64,000 bases of DNA. Source: Bacteroidetes bacterium HGW-Bacteroidetes-4. GTDB lineage: Bacteria; Bacteroidota; Bacteroidia; Bacteroidales; SZUA-534. The DNA is taken from contig PHDD01000011.1 of assembly GCA_002840905.1 (NCBI GenBank), positions 1-64,000 on the forward strand, in the 5' to 3' direction. The notes beneath the pieces are model-generated. The model saw only the letters and a program-made list of their open reading frames with translations, searched no databases and was not told the origin of the DNA. Position numbers and translations under genes: made by a program. Below, piece by piece: positions 15,038 through 23,629 of this stretch (position 1 is the first letter of the stretch; every line of letters begins with the position of its first letter).

Positions 15038-16810
15038 TTAGTAAAGCTCAACATCGTAGGGCATACGTGCCTGTATTCCCTGCATTTTTTGAATTGACTT
15101 AAGCTGATTGTATAAGCCATAGTTTACGCCCAATTCATTTTGAATAAAACGAACTTTTACTTCTCCGGAAAGTTCCTTGATTAACTCTTCAAAGAAATTG
15201 GGTTGTTCGGGTAATTCAATGGTTTTATAATCTTCCAAACCGGCCTCGCTTGCAGCAAGCTTCATGGCATGTTCCAAACCACCAAATTCATCAATTAAAC
15301 CAATTTCCATGGCATTGGCTCCACTCCAAACCCGTCCTTGTCCAATATTGTCAACAGCTTCAGTAGTCATGTTTCGACCCTGACCTACGTGTGAGATAAA
15401 GGTGGTATAAATTTCTTCAACACCCTGCTGAATAATCTCTTTTTCCGCTTCTGTCATGGTTCGGGTTAAGTCGGGTAAATCGGCAAAAGTATTGGTTTTA
15501 ATTCCGTCGAAAGTAATCCCCAGCTTTTTATTCATTAGCTCCTGGGTATTGAACATAAGTCCAAACACACCGATGGAACCGGTTAAAGTTACCTGACTGG
15601 CCACAATTTTATCGGCCGGGCAAGCTATATAATAACCGCCTGAAGCGGCTAAATCGCCCATGGAAACAATTAAAGGTTTTGCCTCTTTGGCCAAAACAGC
15701 TTCTCTCCAGATAACATCCGAGGCCAAAGCGCTTCCTCCGGGTGAATTCACACGCAGAACAATAGCTTTTATGGTACTGTCGCGACGGGCTTTCCGGATG
15801 GCTTTAGCAATGGTTTCAGAGCCAATGGTCTGATTATCGCCTTTACCCGATTCAATACCCCCTGAAGCATAAATTACAGCAATTTTCTTACGAGTATCTC
15901 TTTTGTGCTGTTTGTGAAGTACCACATTATTGTATTTGCTTAATTTTATTGACTCTAATTTTTCAGGGCTTTCGGCTTCAGTTAAAGCAACAAGTTCATC
16001 AATAACTTCGTCACGGTAACGTACTCCGTCAATAATATTTAAACGGGCAGCATCTGAAGTATTGCGTACTGCATATTCATTGGCAATTTTGTTGATACCT
16101 TCAATGGTTAAGTCCCTTTCTTTTGCAATATTTGTTACCATATAATCCCAAATGGATTGAACGTAAGTGCGGGTTTGTTCCTTATTTGCCTCACTCATTT
16201 TTGATAACATAAAAGGTTCAATGGCACTTTTAAATTTACCATGACGAAAAATTACCGGCTCAACACCAATTTTCTCAAGAGTTCCTTTGAAAAAAGTAAT
16301 TTGCGAACGCAAGCCTTTTACCTCGAGTGTTCCCACTGGATTCATGTAAATTTTATCAGAAACCGATGCCAGGTAATAGGCGTTTTGGGTCATTACTTCA
16401 GCATAAGTATAAATAAACTTGCCACTGGTTTTAAAATCGAGCAGGGCATTTCTGATTTCGTCAACAGTAGCCATACCGGCAGGTATATAGCTCAATTCCA
16501 AAAAAATTCCTTTTATATTTTCGTCTTCTTTGGCCTTTTTCAGGTTTTTCAGAATGTTATTCAATCCCGATTGACCCTGATTGTCGAAAGAAGGAAAACT
16601 CATCCCCTCGAAAGGATTCTCTGATGCACGATCGACAATAGGTTTGTCGAGAGTCATATAAAGAATGGTGTTGGGTTTAATGGTAACTGTTTTATTATTA
16701 CTTGCTGAAGAAATTGCACCAATTACTCCAATCATAATAAATAAACATATAACACTAAAAAGCAATATCCCAACAAAGGATGCTAATGTGTATTTAAAAA
16801 AACCTTTCAT
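15038..16810 (-). CDS. sppA: Signal peptide peptidase SppA, 67-kDa type
   Basis: SppA (protease IV) degrades signal peptides left in the membrane. The 590-residue protein has an N-terminal transmembrane segment (about 8-34) and two tandem ClpP-like domains, the long form found in Gram-negatives. By comparison with E. coli SppA, the catalytic lysine is Lys194 in 'GKFKSAIEPF' and the nucleophile is Ser390 in 'AASGGYYIA', followed by 'TLTGSIGVFG'. Both are present, so the enzyme should be active. It is a single-gene unit ended by the terminator at 14981-15015; no clear TAnnTTTG box was found upstream. Confidence 0.95.
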   Translation of the reverse strand: MKGFFKYTLASFVGILLFSVICLFIMIGVIGAISSASNNKTVTIKPNTILYMTLDKPIVDRASENPFEGMSFPSFDNQGQSGLNNILKNLKKAKEDENIKGIFLELSYIPAGMATVDEIRNALLDFKTSGKFIYTYAEVMTQNAYYLASVSDKIYMNPVGTLEVKGLRSQITFFKGTLEKIGVEPVIFRHGKFKSAIEPFMLSKMSEANKEQTRTYVQSIWDYMVTNIAKERDLTIEGINKIANEYAVRNTSDAARLNIIDGVRYRDEVIDELVALTEAESPEKLESIKLSKYNNVVLHKQHKRDTRKKIAVIYASGGIESGKGDNQTIGSETIAKAIRKARRDSTIKAIVLRVNSPGGSALASDVIWREAVLAKEAKPLIVSMGDLAASGGYYIACPADKIVASQVTLTGSIGVFGLMFNTQELMNKKLGITFDGIKTNTFADLPDLTRTMTEAEKEIIQQGVEEIYTTFISHVGQGRNMTTEAVDNIGQGRVWSGANAMEIGLIDEFGGLEHAMKLAASEAGLEDYKTIELPEQPNFFEELIKELSGEVKVRFIQNELGVNYGLYNQLKSIQKMQGIQARMPYDVELY

Positions 16811-16937
16811 GCTGTAAAATTTAAGTTAACTACTATTTTTAATACGCTTTGTTTTTGACGATACTTTTTACAAGAGGTTACAACCCATTGTAAAAAGGAT
16901 TACTCTTTATACAGGTAAGTTTGGATAAAGTAAGCTT

Positions 16938-17564
16938 TTATCGGCGGAACTGATAAATATTTGAATATTCGCGACCTACATAAATACCAATGCAGCCACG
17001 TTGTACTTTTTCGGCTTCAGCAATATGAACCTTAATAGCTATAAGCTGGGTTTTGCCGGGTGTTGCCAGCCAAAAAGGAATCTCAGCTTTTCTACTATCG
17101 TAAACCAACTCTTTTGAGGTGGTTGTTTCACGGGTCCAAACTGTATCCATTACGGTCTCGGTTCCAATAGGAATTCGTTCGCCATCAATATTATAAAGGT
17201 AAAATCCATTCGGATCTTTTTTATAAACCGTAACTTCTTTGGAGTTAACGTCTTTCACTACCCGGCTAAACTTTTTGCGGGGAACCATAATTTCAAAATC
17301 AACCTTACCCAATTTTTGTTCACCCACTACAAAAATCCGGTAGTTTTGTTTGGAGTACAGAATAATATTCAGCGTGGCAGTGTCGCCATTTCCCATTTCG
17401 ATAAAAAGCGATTGCCCCCGGTAATCAAAACTTCCGCGCATTTCCTTATCGGCAAGTTTCTTTTTTGCACATTTTTGCGCCTGAACATCCGCTGAAAAGC
17501 CTATTAACAGCAAACCAAATGCTATCAATACCCCTATTATTCTATAGTTTTGTTGTTCTGACAT
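16938..17564 (-). CDS. Secreted protein, second gene of the lipoprotein/secreted-protein pair (copy A)
   Basis: A 208-residue exported protein: hydrophobic segment at about 8-27 ending 'DVQAQKC'. Function unknown. It starts 3 bases after the stop of the lipoprotein gene at 17568-18410, so the two are almost certainly cotranscribed. The same order (lipoprotein, then small secreted protein) recurs at 32228-30875. Shared with the smaller secreted proteins at 5839 and 30875 are a cysteine just after the signal, a 'YRI.V' strand and a late 'GC.GI.V' element; the similarity is weak and the middle part (about 100-165) is extra. Probably a periplasmic beta-rich protein. Confidence 0.65.
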   Translation of the reverse strand: MSEQQNYRIIGVLIAFGLLLIGFSADVQAQKCAKKKLADKEMRGSFDYRGQSLFIEMGNGDTATLNIILYSKQNYRIFVVGEQKLGKVDFEIMVPRKKFSRVVKDVNSKEVTVYKKDPNGFYLYNIDGERIPIGTETVMDTVWTRETTTSKELVYDSRKAEIPFWLATPGKTQLIAIKVHIAEAEKVQRGCIGIYVGREYSNIYQFRR

Positions 17565-17567
17565 ATG

Positions 17568-18410
17568 TTATTTTATAAACGACTCGCGCAAATCGGTAAC
17601 CTTATTTGCTATTTGTATAAACTGTTCTCTGGTAATAGGTGTGTCGGGATTATTAAAATATAATATATCGAACACTGCCTGTAATTCTTCCAATTGAATA
17701 ATTATTTCGGCAACAGCTTTATCTGAATCGTATCTCTTTAGCTGAGCTATTAAATTCTCGAGCAGCAATTGCTGATCAACAATGCGTTCTACTATCGGAT
17801 GATTAAGTTGCGTAATGGGAACTGATTTTATGGCCAGAAAAAAACTCTCTATCCATCCACCGGCTACCATTATTCCCATAAGTTCGGTCATTTCCTGGTC
17901 TTCGAGAAACTGACGCGCCTGATAATAGGAATCGGAAGTTATATCAATGAGTGAATCCAGATTATTCAGGTTTTGATCGATTCTTAACGCCATGTGTTCA
18001 CCATATCCTTCGTGCAAGCCCAACTTTGACGCCAATATTTTTGCTGCATTAAAATACAGCAGGGCTTGTTGTACTTCGCCATAAACCGCGGAATAGGCTA
18101 AATCGGCTGAATATATTCCCAGATTTAACGCCCGGCTTTTTCGCGACAAATAATCCTTATGCCGGCTGGGATTATGCATATTTTCTACAAGAAATGGTGC
18201 ATTATTGGCATCTAAAAAAACAAAAATATCAATAGGCGATGGTATTTTATAGATTACACCTTCTTCCTCGATTACCATAAACGATTCGTCGTAAGGCAAA
18301 GCGTCAACTTCGTTGTCAGCAGCCTGCTGCTTGTTTGAACTGGTACATGAACCCAACACGAACAGGGCAACAAATAAACTATGGATGGCTATCTTGAATT
18401 TAATTCCCAT
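17568..18410 (-). CDS. Lipoprotein, paralog of the 31.3-kb lipoprotein (copy A)
   Basis: A 280-residue lipoprotein: the lipobox LGSC puts the lipidated cysteine at residue 22. The mature part is mostly helical. It is clearly related to the 307-residue lipoprotein at 31305-32228: both have 'SP.....L...g.PF', then 'ALNLG.Y..DL.Y...Y' (RALNLGIYSADLAYSAVYG here), 'NLDSL....S.S', 'G.W.E....A' and 'VERI.DQ.L.L..LI..LK.Y.SD'. No known domain is recognised. The helical pattern with paired hydrophobic positions suggests a TPR-like or helical-bundle scaffold. It forms a two-gene unit with the secreted protein after it, with a -7 box at 18469-18462. Confidence 0.8.
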   Translation of the reverse strand: MGIKFKIAIHSLFVALFVLGSCTSSNKQQAADNEVDALPYDESFMVIEEEGVIYKIPSPIDIFVFLDANNAPFLVENMHNPSRHKDYLSRKSRALNLGIYSADLAYSAVYGEVQQALLYFNAAKILASKLGLHEGYGEHMALRIDQNLNNLDSLIDITSDSYYQARQFLEDQEMTELMGIMVAGGWIESFFLAIKSVPITQLNHPIVERIVDQQLLLENLIAQLKRYDSDKAVAEIIIQLEELQAVFDILYFNNPDTPITREQFIQIANKVTDLRESFIK

Positions 18411-18461
18411 TCTATTATCCCAAGGTTATTAAAAATAATTTTTGGTTTGTCAGGTATAAAA

Positions 18462-18469
18462 CAAAATTA
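18462..18469 (-). promoter_or_regulatory. -7 box for lipoprotein pair A
   Basis: Minus strand reads TAATTTTG, an exact TAnnTTTG match, 51 bases upstream of the lipoprotein ATG at 18410. Confidence 0.5.
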
Positions 18470-18499
18470 GCTTATTTTTTAAGCCTTGCAAACAGAAGC

Positions 18500-19276
18500 T
18501 TAGAATACCGGCCTCAGTTTTGAAATTAATGTTTCGTCCACTTTTTTTAACTCAAATATTTCACCGTCAAAAACTCCGTATGAAAAATTGTAAAGCCAAT
18601 CGCCTAAATTAATAAAACGTGCTTGCTGTATAGCCAATTCGAGCATTAAGTGCCGGTGTCCAAAAATAAAGTAATCGAACGACCGTGTTTTTAAAACTTC
18701 AAGCGCATGTTGGTACATCAACTCTTTTTCTTCCCCATTAAATGTTTCAGCTTCAATTCCTTTGGCATCGCGACTCGAATTTGACCAAAAATGAGCCAAT
18801 CCCAGCGAAAAGTTGGGATGAAGCCGGCTAAACATCCATTGCAGGATTTTGCTGGTAAACACCTTCTTAAGCATTTTATATTGCCAGTCGCCAGGGCCTA
18901 AACCATCGCCATGAGCAATGTAGAATTTTTTTCCAAACAATTCGCGCTCGTAAGGTTCGCGATGAACAATAACGCCAATCTCACGTGGCAGATAATCAAA
19001 AACCCAGATGTCGTGGTTACCGGTAAAAAAATGAACAGGAATTCCCGCATCACTTAATTCGGCAAGTTTACCCAAAGTACGAACAAATCCCCTGGGTACA
19101 ACTTTTTTGTACTCGTACCAAAAATCAAAAATATCGCCCACCAGATAAAGTTCAATGGCATCAGACTTAATCTCATCGAGCCAATTAACAAACAGTTGTT
19201 CACGCCATCGTGCTTTTTCGTGGCTGGGATGCCCCAAATGAACATCAGAAGCAAAATATATCTTTTTACCTGTCAA
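18500..19276 (-). CDS. lpxH: UDP-2,3-diacylglucosamine hydrolase LpxH-type metallophosphoesterase
   Basis: LpxH splits UDP-diacylglucosamine to lipid X in lipid A synthesis. The calcineurin-like metal-site motifs appear in order: 'SDVHLG' (about 10-15), 'GDIFDFW' (about 47-53), 'TGNHDIW' (about 85-91), 'AHGDGLGPGD' and 'GHRH' (about 200). The 258-residue length and the GDIFDFW form are characteristic of LpxH rather than of general phosphoesterases. It starts 10 bases after the stop of the thioredoxin-like lipoprotein gene and is probably cotranscribed with it. Confidence 0.9.
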   Translation of the reverse strand: MTGKKIYFASDVHLGHPSHEKARWREQLFVNWLDEIKSDAIELYLVGDIFDFWYEYKKVVPRGFVRTLGKLAELSDAGIPVHFFTGNHDIWVFDYLPREIGVIVHREPYERELFGKKFYIAHGDGLGPGDWQYKMLKKVFTSKILQWMFSRLHPNFSLGLAHFWSNSSRDAKGIEAETFNGEEKELMYQHALEVLKTRSFDYFIFGHRHLMLELAIQQARFINLGDWLYNFSYGVFDGEIFELKKVDETLISKLRPVF

Positions 19277-19286
19277 AACAATGTTT

Positions 19287-20489
19287 TTATTTGGTTACCC
19301 CTGCAATTGGATTTAATAATTCATTTAATTTCCCGATTAACGCATCGCCATATAAATTCTGAGCCACAACTATGCCATTGGGATCAAGCAGGTAATTGGC
19401 CGGAATAGCTTTTACCCGATAGGCTTTCGCCGTTTCACTTTCCATGTAATTGAGTTCGCTTACCTGGTATTTCCAATAAAGTTTATCTTCGCTTAAGGTA
19501 TTTTTCCAATCGGTTTTATTGCGCTCAATGGCCACCTGAAAAATCTCAAATCCTTTGTAACGAAACATCCGGTAGGTTTTTCTGAGGTTTTCATGCTCGC
19601 TGCGGCAAGGACGACACCAACTTCCCCAAAAATCGACCAAAACGTATTTTCCTTTAAGCTCCGATAACGAAAGCGTATCGCCCCATACATTGGGTAAAGC
19701 AATATCGGGTGCTTTTTGTCCAATAAGCGAACCTTCGTGCTGTTTGTTTTGCCTTTGTTGTTGCATTTTACCGCGCAACACGTAACTATTTAACATTTTG
19801 CTTATTGCAATGGTATCGTAGCGGCTTTGCAATGCGGTATCAACCATCTCGAACAGCGACAAATCGTTTTGCAGGGTAAACAGGTTTCGGTTGGGACCTA
19901 ATTTAAACGACAGGGCAATATATGCTGCAATACTTCCCGGATTTGATGCAATAAAGTTTTTCAAATAGTTTTTCTCGGAACGATAAACTGAATCGGCCAT
20001 ATGAGTTAATCGGGAAGCCAGATCATCGATATTAGGCTGCATCTGATTCTTTAAATAATATTTTTCGAGCGTATCAATGACCTGAACCGAATGCACATGT
20101 TTTATTAACAAGTCTTTTACCAGCGCAGACTCTTCGGAACCACTCAGTTGCAGATTTTCAAGTAAAGCCGTCTTGTTTGATTGAATGATAATAACCTCGT
20201 TAACTCCTGCTACCAAACGAATGTAGTCGGGTTGTCTTAAATATAGTATTAAATCTTTGGGCTGCGAAGTTTGTTGCGAATAGCTGAATCCATGGTTCAA
20301 ATCAATTGGTACCGAGTCGACCGGGAAACCTGGAGAACTCATGTCCATTATTTTAATGTAATCGCCTGCAGCCCCTTTTATTGTTCCGTTAATGGTAAAT
20401 TGGTCTGCCGCTGGTTGACAAGCTGAACCAAGCACTATAAGAGCTGTTGCAACAAAAATTATAATCGGTTTAAAAGGTAATTGTTTCAT
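19287..20489 (-). CDS. TlpA-like thioredoxin lipoprotein with DUF4369 domain
   Basis: A 400-residue lipoprotein (lipobox 'LGSAC', Cys24). The N-terminal part (about 30-130, 'FTINGTIKGAAGDYIKIMD') is the DUF4369 type, followed by a helical linker and a C-terminal thioredoxin fold (about 255-400). The redox pair is in WGSWCRPC (about residues 290-294), and the cis-proline context 'KAIPANYLLDPNG' follows. It would reduce or isomerise disulfides in periplasmic or outer-membrane proteins. This domain combination is common in Bacteroidota. lpxH follows after 10 bases; a -7 box is at 20535-20528. Confidence 0.88.
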   Translation of the reverse strand: MKQLPFKPIIIFVATALIVLGSACQPAADQFTINGTIKGAAGDYIKIMDMSSPGFPVDSVPIDLNHGFSYSQQTSQPKDLILYLRQPDYIRLVAGVNEVIIIQSNKTALLENLQLSGSEESALVKDLLIKHVHSVQVIDTLEKYYLKNQMQPNIDDLASRLTHMADSVYRSEKNYLKNFIASNPGSIAAYIALSFKLGPNRNLFTLQNDLSLFEMVDTALQSRYDTIAISKMLNSYVLRGKMQQQRQNKQHEGSLIGQKAPDIALPNVWGDTLSLSELKGKYVLVDFWGSWCRPCRSEHENLRKTYRMFRYKGFEIFQVAIERNKTDWKNTLSEDKLYWKYQVSELNYMESETAKAYRVKAIPANYLLDPNGIVVAQNLYGDALIGKLNELLNPIAGVTK

Positions 20490-20527
20490 ATAAAATACTC
20501 GAATTAACTGCTAAATTTTGCTGGTTA

Positions 20528-20535
20528 CAAATATA
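20528..20535 (-). promoter_or_regulatory. -7 box for the TlpA-like/lpxH unit
   Basis: Minus strand reads TATATTTG, an exact TAnnTTTG match, 38 bases before the ATG at 20489. Confidence 0.5.
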
Positions 20536-20638
20536 CATTTATAATTTTAAAGCCAATACTTATGCTAAGGCTTGTAAGGTTTAAACCCATATTGTTTGCT
20601 ATTGTTAAAACCAAACCAAAGTTTGTGGAACATTTTTA

Positions 20639-20646
20639 TATTTTTG
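20639..20646 (+). promoter_or_regulatory. -7 box for ribF
   Basis: TATTTTTG, an exact TAnnTTTG match, 42 bases before the TTG start of ribF. A TTTG at 20622-20625 lies 13 bases upstream, closer than the usual -33 spacing. No FMN riboswitch is visible in the 199-base gap. Confidence 0.45.
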
Positions 20647-20688
20647 CATCAGTTTTACTGAACACTCAGCAAGAAACAAACAAAGAAA

Positions 20689-21630
20689 TTGAAAATCTGG
20701 GAAGAAATATCGGAATTTAATGCTATCAACCCTGTGGTAACCATTGGCTCGTTCGATGGGGTTCATTTGGGGCATCAGGCAGTTATTCAGCAGTTGAACC
20801 AACTTGCTAAAAAGGTGAAGGGCGAAAGTATTATTTTTACTTTTTCACCCCATCCGGCAAGTGTTTTAGCTCCTGACAAACCTTTGGTATTGCTAACTAC
20901 AATTGAAGAAAAGATTGAACTGTTTAAAAAGGCTGGTATCGATCACCTGATATTGTTCCCTTTTTCCAAAGCATTATCAGAACTAAGCTACAAGGAATTT
21001 GTAAAGCAAATTTTAATTGATCGGCTTCACCTGCACACCTTGCTGGTTGGATACGATCACACTATCGGAAAAAATAAGGAAGGAACATTTACCCAACTCA
21101 AAAAACTGGGTAAAGAATTGCAATTTTCTGTGGAACAACAAAAAAAAGTAAGCGTGTCGGAAAACGATTTGAGTTCAACCACCATCAGACAATTGTTAAC
21201 ATCGGGGAAACTTTATGATGCTTCCAAACTTTTGGGCTATCCTTACATGTTATCGGGAACCGTTGTTCACGGCCAGCAATTGGGAAATAAACTGGGTTTT
21301 CCGACGGCCAATTTATTGCCTCCCGACAACAAATTTATTCCCGGTAACGGGGTTTATGCCACCCTGATAACATACAACGAAAAAATGTATAAAGGCATGA
21401 TGAACATTGGTCTTAGGCCAACCATTACCGACAACGAATTAAGCCCGATAATTGAAGTTCACCTGTTCGATTTTTCAGAACAACTTTACGGAAAATTTAT
21501 CCAGATTCACATTATCAGAAAATTACGCGACGAATTTAAATTTGAATCCATTGAAGCCCTCCGCTTGCAGCTAAAGAAAGACAAAATTTTTACCCTCGAA
21601 ACATTGGAAAAAGAATTTGGAATTTCGTAA
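20689..21630 (+). CDS. ribF: Bifunctional riboflavin kinase/FAD synthetase RibF
   Basis: RibF phosphorylates riboflavin to FMN and adenylylates FMN to FAD. The N-terminal nucleotidyltransferase domain has 'TIGSFDGVHLGHQAV' (the HxGH-type ATP site) and 'SSTTIR'; the C-terminal kinase domain has 'GNKLGFPTANL' and 'GVYAT'. The length is 313 residues, as usual. The start must be TTG at 20689: the codons upstream in this frame contain no ATG before a TGA at 20659-20661, and the first domain begins soon after. It converges on the GSCFA gene with 3 bases between stop codons. Confidence 0.94.
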   Translation: MKIWEEISEFNAINPVVTIGSFDGVHLGHQAVIQQLNQLAKKVKGESIIFTFSPHPASVLAPDKPLVLLTTIEEKIELFKKAGIDHLILFPFSKALSELSYKEFVKQILIDRLHLHTLLVGYDHTIGKNKEGTFTQLKKLGKELQFSVEQQKKVSVSENDLSSTTIRQLLTSGKLYDASKLLGYPYMLSGTVVHGQQLGNKLGFPTANLLPPDNKFIPGNGVYATLITYNEKMYKGMMNIGLRPTITDNELSPIIEVHLFDFSEQLYGKFIQIHIIRKLRDEFKFESIEALRLQLKKDKIFTLETLEKEFGIS

Positions 21631-21633
21631 ATG

Positions 21634-22623
21634 CTACCTTTCCAACAAACAATTTTCAAAAAATGCCTGTTCTTTATCAAAATCCAGGTGAGGATAATCG
21701 GCTTTTAATTTGTTGATGGCTTGCAACTGCTTCTGTAAAAACTTTTGATGGCTTTCACTTTTAACCTGAAACGGACGGTGTTTTGATGCCAGCTCAATTT
21801 TTTTTATCTGCTGCATTACCGGCTCACAAGCGGGATTAATCCAGGCCTGTTTAAACTTTTCCCAGATATACGAAACCGCCAGCGGACTTGGATGCAACAT
21901 GTCGTCGTTATAAAAACGATAATCTCTTAGGTCGTCCATCATCAATTCGTACGACGGAAAATAATAAACCTGCTCAAAGGCTTCGCACAATTCTTCAACA
22001 GCAAGTAACAAAACCGCTTTGCTTAGCTGATTCTCGTGAAACCCATCTTTTAAATGGCGAACCGGGCTAACCGTTAAAATTAGCTTTAGATTGGAATTTT
22101 GACTCCTAAGCTTTTCAATAATTAACTTATAATAAGCTACTATTTCCTGAACCCTGAGTCGGTAACGCTTAAATTCCTTCGCTGGAAGCTTATGGCAATT
22201 TGAAACCACTTCTCCTGATTTTTTGTACTCATAAACCCAGGCGGTTCCAAAAGTGAGCATTAAAACATCAGTCTGACGCAAAAAATCACTGCCGGCCAGT
22301 AACTTACTATTTATATTTTCAAGAACACTCAATTTATCGGTGCCCGAATAGCGGCTGTGGTGCGAAAAACTGTTCCAAACCCCTTCATGTTCAAACAAAT
22401 CGGTTTCGGCTAACAATTTTTTATTTAATAATCGCTCTATTGAATTACCTATCGATAGCGGGTTATAGATAATTCCAAAAGGATTAATGAGCGCATTGAA
22501 CTTATTGGATTTCAAATACTCGCCCATATGTTCTGAAAAACAGGAGCCCAAAGTTAGCACCCGTGTTGAATAATTAATACTTTCGCCTCCGGTAGGCTTT
22601 AATAGGGTTCGAAAAAGTTCCAT
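21634..22623 (-). CDS. GSCFA domain protein (SGNH-like hydrolase fold)
   Basis: The protein starts MELFRTLLKPTGG and reaches 'LTLGSCFSEHMG', the GSCFA signature that names the family. Later 'DDMLHPSPLAVSYIWE' resembles the DxxH block of SGNH/GDSL hydrolases, so an esterase activity on a surface glycan or lipid is plausible but not shown. The frame is open to 22722, but that would overlap about 100 bases of the upstream hydrolase gene; ATG 22623 lies 1 base after that gene's stop and gives 329 residues, the better start. Probably cotranscribed with the alpha/beta hydrolase. Confidence 0.87.
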   Translation of the reverse strand: MELFRTLLKPTGGESINYSTRVLTLGSCFSEHMGEYLKSNKFNALINPFGIIYNPLSIGNSIERLLNKKLLAETDLFEHEGVWNSFSHHSRYSGTDKLSVLENINSKLLAGSDFLRQTDVLMLTFGTAWVYEYKKSGEVVSNCHKLPAKEFKRYRLRVQEIVAYYKLIIEKLRSQNSNLKLILTVSPVRHLKDGFHENQLSKAVLLLAVEELCEAFEQVYYFPSYELMMDDLRDYRFYNDDMLHPSPLAVSYIWEKFKQAWINPACEPVMQQIKKIELASKHRPFQVKSESHQKFLQKQLQAINKLKADYPHLDFDKEQAFFENCLLER

Positions 22624-22624
22624 T

Positions 22625-23455
22625 TTATTTGGCTTGATGCATCCATTGAATAACAGCTTCGGCAACCTTGTGCCTGACATTTTCATTATGCAGTTCATGA
22701 AACTTTCCTTCCCAGGACACAAAGTTTATCTTTTCCCGATTCGATTCAAAAACACGTTCAGATGCCAAAGGTGAAGTTATTTTATCGGCTGTTCCGTGCA
22801 TTAGTAAAGTTGGGACAACAAGTTCAGAAGCGTTTTTCATAGCCCAATTGCCCCAATAAACAATCTCGTGAAATAAACGAAACGAAATTCGCCCGTGATT
22901 AAGTGGGTCGTTTCGATATTTTTTTACTTCATCTGCCTGAGACGAAATAGCATTTACATCGAGTCCGCTGTTAAAGGTAACATTGGGCATCACCAAGCGA
23001 AGTGACGAAACCAGTTTTTTCAAAATCATCGGCGGCTCATCGGTAAGTTTTAGCCAGGGCGAAGTAACTATTGCACCAGTTAAATCGGCTGGCCTTCGCA
23101 GTAAATAATTCAGCACAATATTTCCACCCATACTATGGCCATATAAGTAATGTGAGAGATTTGGAAATTGTTCTTTGGTAAAATTGATAAATAATGCTAC
23201 ATCGTCGAGCAAGGAATCGTACGAAATAATAGTTCCTCGTTTTCCGTCCGATTTTCCATGTCCATACAGATCAAAGCTCACAAATGCTATGGGTTCATTA
23301 TTAAAAGCCAAAAAATAAGGTTCGTAGCGGGTACAATGCTCACCAAATCCATGAACCAAAGTAATCACTGCTGTTGGTTTTTCATCGGGAATCCAAATTT
23401 TTGCAAATAATTTCCGTTTATTTCCTGCATCGATCCACATTTCCTGACTTTTCAT
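22625..23455 (-). CDS. Alpha/beta hydrolase, monoacylglycerol lipase/lysophospholipase type
   Basis: A 276-residue soluble hydrolase. The oxyanion strand is 'TLVHGFGEHCTRYEPY' (about 33-48), the nucleophile elbow 'YGHSMGGNIVL' (Ser at about 108), the acid is in 'LMHGTADKITSP' and the catalytic His in 'GKFHELHNE'. This set of motifs is that of the monoacylglycerol lipase/PldB group. It lacks a signal peptide, so it acts in the cytosol. The GSCFA gene follows after 1 base. It is divergent from the LuxE-like gene with 174 bases between starts. Confidence 0.88.
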   Translation of the reverse strand: MKSQEMWIDAGNKRKLFAKIWIPDEKPTAVITLVHGFGEHCTRYEPYFLAFNNEPIAFVSFDLYGHGKSDGKRGTIISYDSLLDDVALFINFTKEQFPNLSHYLYGHSMGGNIVLNYLLRRPADLTGAIVTSPWLKLTDEPPMILKKLVSSLRLVMPNVTFNSGLDVNAISSQADEVKKYRNDPLNHGRISFRLFHEIVYWGNWAMKNASELVVPTLLMHGTADKITSPLASERVFESNREKINFVSWEGKFHELHNENVRHKVAEAVIQWMHQAK

Positions 23456-23601
23456 TTCAGTTCGTTTTGGTAATAATTATTAAAGGTAACAAAATTGACC
23501 ATTGGTTAAAAACTACAAGGATACAAAAATATATGCATTAAATTAGTTTTATAAAACCCCACTAAACGAACAAACCCTTGCTATTTTAATAAAAGCAGCC
23601 T

Positions 23602-23609
23602 TATCTTTG
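23602..23609 (+). promoter_or_regulatory. -7 box for the LuxE-like gene
   Basis: TATCTTTG, an exact TAnnTTTG match, 20 bases before the ATG at 23630. Confidence 0.5.
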
Positions 23610-23629
23610 AGGCAAAAATAAACGAAGCA

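Noticed and set aside
20490-20688. FMN riboswitch before ribF or in the ribD-prmC gap
   Set aside because: The conserved RFN blocks were not found; the ribD gap is only 30 bases, too short for one.
22624-22722. Extended start of the GSCFA protein
   Set aside because: It would overlap about 100 bases of the upstream hydrolase gene; the inner ATG at 22623 follows its stop by 1 base.
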